Origin: a virus
Strand: one strand, 5' to 3'
Virus record (IMG/VR): IMGVR_UViG_3300043449_002010
Coordinates: 1 to 20,978 of that record
DNA length: 20,978 nucleotides
Position numbers and translations under genes: made by a program. Positions 16,130-20,978 of this stretch are shown in pieces. Below the pieces are notes generated by a model. It had not been told where the DNA came from, ran no database searches, and saw only the letters and a program-made list of their open reading frames with translations. Within the stretch, counting starts at the first letter, position 1, and the number at the start of each line of letters is the position of its first letter.

Positions 16130-16409
16130 TGTTACAAAAGTTGTTAACTTACGCAAATCTTTTTACGATATTTACATTGGTCGCCCATCAAAATGGGGTA
16201 ATCCATTTGAAATTGGTAAAGATGGAGATAGGTTAGAAGTGATTGTAAAGTATAAAGACTGGATACAAACACAACAACACCTTTTAGATTCTCTTCACGA
16301 ATTAGATGGTAAAATTTTGGGGTGCTTTTGTTATCCTCTAATTTGTCACGGAAACATTTTAATAGAGCTTATAAATTCTCGTTTTTATGAAAAAGAAGTT
16401 GACAAATGA
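16122..16409 (+). CDS. DUF4326 family protein
   Basis: 95 residues. VVNLRKSFYDIYIGRPSKWG followed by NPF, then a charged helix and the ending LGCFCYPLICHGNIL match the small DUF4326 family found in phages and bacteria: the conserved R-P-S-K-W-G-N-P-F core and the C-F-C/CHG end. Its biochemical role is not known to me; the invariant Cys/His suggests a metal or nucleotide site. ATG 16122 overlaps the end of spike 2, and the 3' end overlaps the next gene by 23 bases. Confidence 0.85.
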   Translation: MSNVTKVVNLRKSFYDIYIGRPSKWGNPFEIGKDGDRLEVIVKYKDWIQTQQHLLDSLHELDGKILGCFCYPLICHGNILIELINSRFYEKEVDK

Positions 16410-16581
16410 CAATCCTGTGATATACTGCCCAAAGTGTCAGCAAACACTAGATTTAAGAAAACTTTTATCTCTAGTTCATAGAGTTCATGATGATTTTTGT
16501 TGTTGTGAATATTTAGACGAACTTGAGGTTATAGAAGTATTAACTGATTGTAGGTTCCATAAAAAAAAGTATAAAGTATGA
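16387..16581 (+). CDS. Small zinc-ribbon-like protein, function unknown
   Basis: 64 residues with CPKC near residue 14 and a later FCCCEYLDEL segment, so possibly a zinc ribbon (two cysteine pairs) with a charged C-terminal helix ending KKKYKV. ATG 16387 gives an unusually long 23-base overlap with DUF4326; the only later in-frame alternatives are TTG 16399 and GTG 16417. The 3' end overlaps the next gene as ATGA, which supports the frame. Promoter P3 lies inside it. Confidence 0.6.
   Translation: MKKKLTNDNPVIYCPKCQQTLDLRKLLSLVHRVHDDFCCCEYLDELEVIEVLTDCRFHKKKYKV
16399..16426 (+). promoter_or_regulatory. Promoter P3 candidate (intragenic)
   Basis: TTGACA (16399-16404), 16 bases, TATACT (16421-16426) with TGA just before the -10. 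Hexamers and spacing match P1, P2 and P4 well, but the spacer lacks their TTTTG/AAA core and it lies within a coding sequence. No start codon sits at the expected transcription start (about 16433), so any product would be read from a leader reaching the gene at 16578. Confidence 0.45.
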
Positions 16582-17786
16582 CCGAGCCAAAAGTAAAATG
16601 CATCAATTGTTCTGGAAAAGATTGTAAGTTTTGTGGTGGAATAGGGGAATTTGTAGGTATTGCTATTAGCAATACGTGGCCAACTATAAAATCTGAAAAA
16701 ATTAAGGAACTGGAAAAAGAAATGAGGGAGTTCGAAATTCCGAAACCTTCTGTGATCTTACAGGTAGGAGGAAAGAAGCCGCCGGGGTATCAGGAGCCGC
16801 AATCCTCTGCCCCCTCCGCGCCCTCTACCCCTACAACGTCAAAGATGGACGAAAACGAACGCGACCGCTTAGAACTCGCACGCCGCTCTCGTCTCGCACC
16901 CACACCATCTATCGTCTGCGTCACCACTCCCGAGTTTGAGGCGGCAGAGTTGATTGCACTCGCAAGATCAAAGCCTGATGAGGGGGCCGGCGGGGGCGAC
17001 CAGCAGGCGGCGGCACTGGCCCGCGTGCGGGAATTAGAGGTGGAGCGTGACGACTGGAAAAATAAAGCCTTTAGCATGGTCCACCAACGGTTGGCTGAGA
17101 AAATCATTAGAGAGCACGAACTCAACGCCGCACACAGAAGAGTTCACGGAGAAGGCTCAGAAGATTGTGTATTTTGTAATTCAAAAACAAGAGTTCCTGT
17201 CAATACTGGGAATCAAGAATGTCCACAATGCAGATTGTGTATGCTTGAAGCTGAACATGATCAGCTACTAGCTCCAGACACAGGAGATGATTCTTTATAC
17301 AACGTGCGGCGATTAAGAGAAGAGTTAGCTCAAGTAAAAATTGAGAGAGAAAAACTTCAAGCTTGGACAAACGAACAACTACTCATTGAAAAAGAGTGGG
17401 ACGCACAATCTTTAGCTGAACAACTGGGAGCTAAAATGGGTGAAAGTTGTCGAAAAGTTGTAGCAAGAGAAGTTCCTAAGCTTATTGCTCAAAAAGATCA
17501 TTTTCATTCTGTATTGGAGCAAATTAAACAAAGTTGCCCAGCTATTTTTAGCGGCATATGTTTTTATCCAATGTATGATGGAGACGGAGAGTATATAGGT
17601 GAACAATACGTTGATCCTGTTGCAGTGATTGGTAGAGTTATGGAACTTGTTGATGTCGCTCTATATTACAATGATACACTATATAATGTTGATAGTAAAT
17701 CTTGTAAATGGTGCGGAGATAAGTGTCAAAAACATACAGCAGCTGGATGTAAAGGTCCACAAGGGGAGCTTAGTAGAATTTTCTAA
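16578..17786 (+). CDS. Mosaic zinc-finger/coiled-coil phage protein
   Basis: 402 residues of mixed make-up. N-terminus: CINCSGKDCKFCGG, two CxxC pairs as in a DnaJ-like half zinc finger. Residues about 65-155 are a Pro/Ser/Thr linker (SAPSAPSTPTTS) and an Ala/Arg/Glu-rich helix, encoded by very GC-rich DNA. A second Cys/His cluster follows (CVFCNSKTR, ECPQCRLC), then a long coiled-coil helix (ELAQVKIEREKLQAW) and a final cluster CKWCGDKCQKH. It looks like AT-rich phage sequence joined to foreign GC-rich sequence without loss of frame. Function unknown; nucleic-acid binding is possible from the zinc clusters. Coupled by ATGA upstream. Confidence 0.7.
   Translation: MTEPKVKCINCSGKDCKFCGGIGEFVGIAISNTWPTIKSEKIKELEKEMREFEIPKPSVILQVGGKKPPGYQEPQSSAPSAPSTPTTSKMDENERDRLELARRSRLAPTPSIVCVTTPEFEAAELIALARSKPDEGAGGGDQQAAALARVRELEVERDDWKNKAFSMVHQRLAEKIIREHELNAAHRRVHGEGSEDCVFCNSKTRVPVNTGNQECPQCRLCMLEAEHDQLLAPDTGDDSLYNVRRLREELAQVKIEREKLQAWTNEQLLIEKEWDAQSLAEQLGAKMGESCRKVVAREVPKLIAQKDHFHSVLEQIKQSCPAIFSGICFYPMYDGDGEYIGEQYVDPVAVIGRVMELVDVALYYNDTLYNVDSKSCKWCGDKCQKHTAAGCKGPQGELSRIF
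16771..17050. other. GC-rich foreign-looking insert
   Basis: Within the gene at 16578 the base composition changes abruptly. By my hand count G+C is about 57% over 16801-16860, 63% over 16861-16920 and 80% over 16981-17040, whereas flanking genes are mostly AT-rich. Codons here end mainly in C or G. The boundaries are approximate. No terminal repeat or integration signature is visible, so recombination with a high-GC phage is the simplest reading. Confidence 0.8.
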
Positions 17787-17788
17787 TA

Positions 17789-18052
17789 ATGAGCAATGAA
17801 TATATAGATGACGGAGGGCCTGCGTTTCCTACTACACCAGTAAGCCACGGCTATCGACCAGATACTGAGGGACTTGGAACTGGATGTGGTCCGGGTATGA
17901 CGCTGCGCGACTGGTTTGCCGGGCAGGCACTAGCTGGAATACTGGCGAATTCATGGTTAACTGAACGGTATGGTGCGCTACCTAATATACGAGCAGCAGA
18001 CGCATATGAGTTTGCTGATGCAATGCTTAAAGCTAGACAAAATAAAGTATGA
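17789..18052 (+). CDS. Conserved phage hypothetical (GGPAFP family)
   Basis: 87 residues. DDGGPAFPTTPVSHG, GPGMTLRDWFAGQALAGIL and AADAYEFADAMLKAR form a pattern I recognise from many small phage and prophage proteins, especially of Proteobacteria, with no known role. G+C is higher than in neighbouring genes, so it may have come from the same kind of donor as the insert upstream. Begins two bases after the upstream stop, ends in an ATGA overlap. Confidence 0.8.
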   Translation: MSNEYIDDGGPAFPTTPVSHGYRPDTEGLGTGCGPGMTLRDWFAGQALAGILANSWLTERYGALPNIRAADAYEFADAMLKARQNKV

Positions 18053-18471
18053 ATGAACCAACTCCAAAAGCTATTGAAGCGGCAACTGTTCTTGCTCAAA
18101 CAAAAGCTAAGTCACCTCAATGGTGGGCTGCCGCAGAATTATTTGTAAAAGAAGTGTTTTGGGCTGACGACACAGATTGCAACCAAATGGCCGCAAGAGT
18201 CCTTGCCGCCGAAGTAGAAAGATTAAAAAAAGCAATAAATGTGGACCAGTTAGCCGAAAAACAAAAAGAAATTGATAGACTTAGGGCGGCTTTAGTAAGT
18301 CAAATACAAAAAACTCGCGAATTACAATTTGACCTCAAGCTAATAGATTACAATATCTATTTGGATAGATGGACACCATTTCTAAAATGTGAATTCTATA
18401 TAGACAATATGGAAGACGCACATAGATTCCTAAAACAATATAAGCATGACCCAAATGTTTCAGATAACTGA
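18049..18471 (+). CDS. Coiled-coil phage hypothetical protein
   Basis: 140 residues. N-terminal helix with SPQWWAAAELFVKEVFW, followed by a heptad-patterned helix (ARVLAAEVERLKKA, then EKQKEIDRLRAALVSQI), a coiled coil, and a less helical C-terminus (YIDNMEDAHRFLKQY). No enzyme motif. The first half is Ala/Glu/Arg-rich and more GC-rich than the second, as in the gene at 16578. A second ATG at 18053 is out of frame; ATG 18049 couples to the gene before it. Confidence 0.7.
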   Translation: MNEPTPKAIEAATVLAQTKAKSPQWWAAAELFVKEVFWADDTDCNQMAARVLAAEVERLKKAINVDQLAEKQKEIDRLRAALVSQIQKTRELQFDLKLIDYNIYLDRWTPFLKCEFYIDNMEDAHRFLKQYKHDPNVSDN

Positions 18472-18640
18472 GGACGACTTGGCGATTTTAGAGCAGGAAA
18501 TACCCCGCCTGCTTGATGCCGCCAATATGACTTGCAACGATCCAATACATAGAAAAAGATGGGAAGCTGTTAAAGTAATTTTATCTAATGTTAGATGGGG
18601 TTATGGACCGCCGCTTTCCGTAGAAAGAATAGAATTATGA
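18446..18640 (+). CDS. Small phage hypothetical protein
   Basis: 64 residues from ATG 18446, or 61 from ATG 18455; both overlap the upstream gene (26 or 17 bases). The body ITEDDLAILEQEIPRLLDA, then NDPIHRKRWEAVKVILSNVR and WGYGPPLSVERI is helical with an aromatic turn, like small conserved phage proteins I have seen but cannot name. Ends in an ATGA overlap with the next gene. Confidence 0.65.
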   Translation: MTQMFQITEDDLAILEQEIPRLLDAANMTCNDPIHRKRWEAVKVILSNVRWGYGPPLSVERIEL

Positions 18641-19077
18641 GCCCAAAAGAAGAATATCAAAAACTCTTAAAAAAGTTAGAAGATAGCGATTTATTTAAAA
18701 AATTGCGCGAAGTCGGTAGCAAGATAGGTAGAGTTCCTTATATTACCGATTGGCAAACTTATCAACCCGATCCAGAAGAAGAGGCTGGTAAATATACATC
18801 CTTTGGGGATGTGCAAGATAACCAACACGTTTTGTTGGCTTGGCAAAAATTTGTTAAAAATCCAGATAGCAGACATCCATGCCATAATTTTAAAAATGGT
18901 TATTATGCTGGACTTGATCAGGGGGTAGACGATTTACAGGAGTACATCCGCTTTTTAAGTGATATTATTTATGAAAGTGAGGTAGAATTAGAAGATTTAC
19001 TTGACTTTTTGTATAAAGGTGGTATACCTTTAGTGCAAAGAACAGACTTTGGTAAAAAAGCCTACTTAATATCATGA
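18637..19077 (+). CDS. Phage hypothetical protein
   Basis: 146 residues from ATG 18637, which overlaps the upstream stop (ATGA); an earlier ATG at 18595 would add 14 residues and overlap by 46 bases, so I reject it. Begins with a charged helix (EEYQKLLKKLEDSDLFKKL), then an aromatic/polar middle (HNFKNGYYAGLDQGVDDL) and an acidic helix (ESEVELEDLLDFLY). No known domain. Its 3' part contains promoter P4. Confidence 0.65.
   Translation: MSPKEEYQKLLKKLEDSDLFKKLREVGSKIGRVPYITDWQTYQPDPEEEAGKYTSFGDVQDNQHVLLAWQKFVKNPDSRHPCHNFKNGYYAGLDQGVDDLQEYIRFLSDIIYESEVELEDLLDFLYKGGIPLVQRTDFGKKAYLIS
19001..19028 (+). promoter_or_regulatory. Promoter P4 (intragenic, sigma70-like)
   Basis: TTGACT (19001-19006), 16 bases, TATACC (19023-19028), with TGG before the -10. 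The core GACTTTTTGTATAAAGGTG matches P1 closely, beginning TTGACTTTTTG in both. It lies near the 3' end of the preceding gene, and a start near 19035 would leave about 39 bases before ATG 19074. It would drive the run of small genes to the window end. Confidence 0.65.
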
Positions 19078-19262
19078 ATAAGTTTCTTAAATTGGAAATT
19101 TTTAATGAAAAACTTAGGCTTTCTAATGTAATTCCTTGGGATACATTAGATAGTGCCGGTTTAGAAAATGTAGTTTACATATCTTTAAAGGATATGAACG
19201 AAGAGTTTGAAAAAGTAAGACACAATCTTTACGAGGCTGAAGAAGTTTGGTCTGATTACTAA
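19074..19262 (+). CDS. Small acidic protein, function unknown
   Basis: 62 residues, with a short basic start (MNKFLKLEIFNEKL) and an acidic helical C-terminus (EEFEKVRHNLYEAEEVW). No domain recognised. Overlaps the upstream stop as ATGA and is the first gene after P4. Confidence 0.6.
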   Translation: MNKFLKLEIFNEKLRLSNVIPWDTLDSAGLENVVYISLKDMNEEFEKVRHNLYEAEEVWSDY

Positions 19263-19264
19263 TT

Positions 19265-19456
19265 ATGCATACTGATAAAATAGAAATAGAATGTATAGAC
19301 CCACAAGGGAATATAAAAGAGATTGTTTCTATACATAAAAAATATGTAGAAGTATATGATAATCGCGTTTTGCAAACTGCCCTTAATTATCTTTTAAAAG
19401 GTAGCGGATATTCTTTTAAAGTGGCTCGACAAGTCAAAAAAACAAATGAAAGTTAA
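19265..19456 (+). CDS. Small protein, function unknown
   Basis: 63 residues. A beta-like first half (KIEIECIDPQGNIKEIVSI, KKYVEVYD) and a helix plus basic end (TALNYLLKGSGYSFKVARQ). No domain recognised. Begins two bases after the upstream stop in the recurring context aattATG and overlaps the next gene by 11 bases. Confidence 0.55.
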   Translation: MHTDKIEIECIDPQGNIKEIVSIHKKYVEVYDNRVLQTALNYLLKGSGYSFKVARQVKKTNES

Positions 19457-19835
19457 ATTACTCAAAATAGACTGTTCAAAATCACAATTGAGGTATGGTG
19501 AAAGAGGAACGGCGTTTTATTTCTCAAAAAGCGATGAGGATGACATAATTTTAGACATGACAGACTGGGAAGAAGTTTCTGTAGAGGAATACTATCTATT
19601 GATTAATTTTGTCAGAGATAATAAAGAGTATGTTCTTGTTTCCTATCCAGAGGAAAAGCAAATAGTAAAACTTTCTATTCAAGCTATGCTGGAGAAGCAG
19701 AAAGAGGATCAGAGAAAAAAAGAAATACAGGACAAAAAAAACAAGGCTAAAGCTTTAAAGATTCAAGAAACCAAGAAAGCTAATAGACTAAAAAAATTAA
19801 AGGAAGAACTGGCAAAATTGGAAAATGAATCCTGA
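19446..19835 (+). CDS. Phage hypothetical with Lys-rich coiled-coil tail
   Basis: 129 residues. Residues 1-75 look globular (VKLLKIDCSKSQLRYGERGT, MTDWEEVSVEEYYLLI); the rest is one long Lys/Glu-rich helix (EKQKEDQRKKEIQDKKNKAK and on), probably a coiled coil or nucleic-acid-binding tail. No catalytic motif. Overlaps both neighbours by 11 bases. Confidence 0.65.
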   Translation: MKVKLLKIDCSKSQLRYGERGTAFYFSKSDEDDIILDMTDWEEVSVEEYYLLINFVRDNKEYVLVSYPEEKQIVKLSIQAMLEKQKEDQRKKEIQDKKNKAKALKIQETKKANRLKKLKEELAKLENES

Positions 19836-20067
19836 TATTACTATTTCGCGCTTAAAAAGGCGTATAGAAAAGAAGAATAAAACCATTTTAGGTTTACAGA
19901 GAAGAGTTCAGCAATTAGAATCGGCGCTGGCAAATAGAACCCTTGATCTGGGTAATCTTTCGCGCAATATTCGTAGAGAAGTCCAAGACGCTTTATGTAA
20001 CGTGCGATTTATACCAGTTAGCACAACACTTAGAACAGCTAATATAAAAATTAACGAAAATATATGA
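19825..20067 (+). CDS. Small coiled-coil protein, function unknown
   Basis: 80 residues. The first half is a heptad helix (ISRLKRRIEKKNKTILGLQR, then RVQQLESAL); the second half (NLSRNIRREVQDALCNVRF) is basic and less regular. Overlaps the next gene as ATGA. Confidence 0.6.
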   Translation: MNPDITISRLKRRIEKKNKTILGLQRRVQQLESALANRTLDLGNLSRNIRREVQDALCNVRFIPVSTTLRTANIKINENI

Positions 20068-20312
20068 CACCAGAACAATTCGCGTATTGGATGCAAGGAT
20101 TTGTAGAGATACAAAACTCTAATGAGCCGCCAACAAAAGAGCAGTGGCAAATAATTAAGGACCATCTACAATTGGTTTTTAACAAGGTTACGCCTCAATA
20201 TACGCCGCAAAATTATTGCTCCCATCAAATTGACTACAAATCACTTTATTATCCAGTAGATGAGATAAATAAAGGCGAGGTAGACTTCAATAAAGTTCTT
20301 ATATCTTGCTAA
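20064..20312 (+). CDS. Conserved small phage protein (MTPEQFAYW family)
   Basis: 82 residues. MTPEQFAYWMQGFVEI, then PPTKEQWQIIKDHLQLVFNK and VTP is a pattern I recognise from many small phage proteins of unknown role. Its first thirteen residues resemble the start of spike 2 (MTPEDLVNWIGEF), and the first 12 bases are identical. Overlaps the gene before it as ATGA; two bases separate it from the next. Confidence 0.75.
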   Translation: MTPEQFAYWMQGFVEIQNSNEPPTKEQWQIIKDHLQLVFNKVTPQYTPQNYCSHQIDYKSLYYPVDEINKGEVDFNKVLISC

Positions 20313-20314
20313 TT

Positions 20315-20524
20315 ATGTTAACAACAGAACAAAAATACAAAATCGCTTTAGCTGAATTAAATTTCTTCAAAAATATGTTCAAAAACGAACAGGCTAAATA
20401 CCAAGATTTGGCTAAAGAATTTCAAGAATTAAAAAAACAATACGAGGAATTAGAAGATGAATACAGAGCGCCTATTCCTGATTGGATTCCTGTTTACGAA
20501 GATGGTAAGATAATTAATCTATGA
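20315..20524 (+). CDS. Small coiled-coil phage protein
   Basis: 69 residues from ATG 20315; a TTG at 20306 would overlap the upstream stop and is rejected. The central helix (QAKYQDLAKEFQELKKQYEE) has heptad pattern, and the end DWIPVYEDGKIINL is beta-like. No domain recognised. Ends in an ATGA overlap with the next gene. Confidence 0.6.
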   Translation: MLTTEQKYKIALAELNFFKNMFKNEQAKYQDLAKEFQELKKQYEELEDEYRAPIPDWIPVYEDGKIINL

Positions 20525-20978
20525 AAATCGACAAACAAATATTTGATTCTCTGCTTGATGAGAGTACCCCCGTGGGTAAATATAAAACCAATCTACAACG
20601 TTGCGATAGAAGGGCTAGAGAAGTTGCTGTATTAGTTTTTAAAGATATAACTAAGGGTAGCAATTGGTTTGATTACGATAATAATTCTAATCGCTATGAT
20701 GGAACATTTGATCCAGAAGAGTATGATGAAGAAATACGCTTTAGAGGTAAGTTTCCAGACTATCAACCTTATTATAGCCTAGACTGTCTTTATATTCCTA
20801 CTCGGTGGTTATGGACAGACGATGAGGAAATATTAGCTGAATATAATAGAGAAGTTGACAAATACCAAGAGAAAGAAATTGCTAAAAAAAATAAAGCAAG
20901 AGCCAGTAGAGAGGAAAGGAAAAAGAAACACGAAGAGATGAAGAAGAGTATTTCGGCTAAATTAACAGAAGAAGAGTT
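20521..20978 (+). CDS. Partial gene running off the window, function unknown
   Basis: The frame opens at ATG 20521, overlapping the upstream stop (ATGA), and stays open to the last base (152 residues visible). The start MKIDKQIFDSLLDE is charged; the middle is acidic and aromatic (NWFDYDNNSNRYDGTFDPEE, YSLDCLYIPTRWLW), and the end is a Lys/Glu-rich helix (KKNKARASREERKKKHEE). No domain recognised; the 3' end lies outside the window. Confidence 0.7.
   Translation, partial: MKIDKQIFDSLLDESTPVGKYKTNLQRCDRRAREVAVLVFKDITKGSNWFDYDNNSNRYDGTFDPEEYDEEIRFRGKFPDYQPYYSLDCLYIPTRWLWTDDEEILAEYNREVDKYQEKEIAKKNKARASREERKKKHEEMKKSISAKLTEEE

Noticed and set aside
16790-17125. Minus-strand frame across the GC-rich insert, and a + frame at 17047-17271
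   Set aside because: Low stop-codon density in GC-rich DNA explains both; the long + gene continues through with zinc clusters on each side.

Overview
The window is a stretch of a tailed double-stranded DNA phage (or prophage) genome. It is AT-rich, every supported gene lies on the + strand, and genes are packed end to end, mostly with ATGA or TAATG stop/start overlaps. A large terminase, a portal protein and two tail-spike-like proteins make the phage assignment secure. The host cannot be named. Promoters look sigma70-type (TTGACA/T, 16-bp spacer, extended -10), and Shine-Dalgarno sequences are mostly absent, so starts seem to rely on translational coupling or leaderless initiation.

Layout. 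(1) 1-5856, DNA packaging: the tail of an upstream gene, a 379-aa protein in the small-terminase position, an ERCC4-type nuclease with an N-terminal zinc finger, the large terminase and the portal. The usual protease, scaffold and capsid genes do not follow. (2) 5858-13674 starts at promoter P1 and is a glycan-enzyme cassette: a polysaccharide pyruvyl transferase-like protein, a GT4 glycosyltransferase, a GT2/methyltransferase fusion, a GT2 with a helical tail, several small genes (zinc-finger protein, cREC-domain protein, conserved phage protein), a secreted Fn3-like protein, and a collagen-like beta-helix spike directly coupled to the last glycosyltransferase. (3) 13678-16129 starts at promoter P2: a nucleoside 2-deoxyribosyltransferase-like enzyme and a second, larger collagen-like beta-helix spike. 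(4) 16122-20978 is a run of small accessory genes, with a DUF4326 protein, zinc-ribbon and coiled-coil proteins, a gene carrying a very GC-rich insert, and common phage hypotheticals; promoters P3 and P4 lie inside coding sequence there.

Most notable points. Three or four copies of one promoter element share a partly palindromic spacer, and two of them sit so close to the ATG that the transcript would be leaderless. A set of four glycan-active enzymes is interleaved with Ser/Gly-rich collagen-like spikes, suggesting (as inference) that the phage glycosylates its own spikes or remodels host surface glycans. The two spikes share an N-terminal peptide, also resembling the start of a small protein at 20064. 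A nuclease lies between the putative small and large terminase genes. Three genes are described here from direct reading of gaps or edges: 7222-7353, 8432-8611 and the partial gene at 20521-20978, plus the fragment at 1-75.
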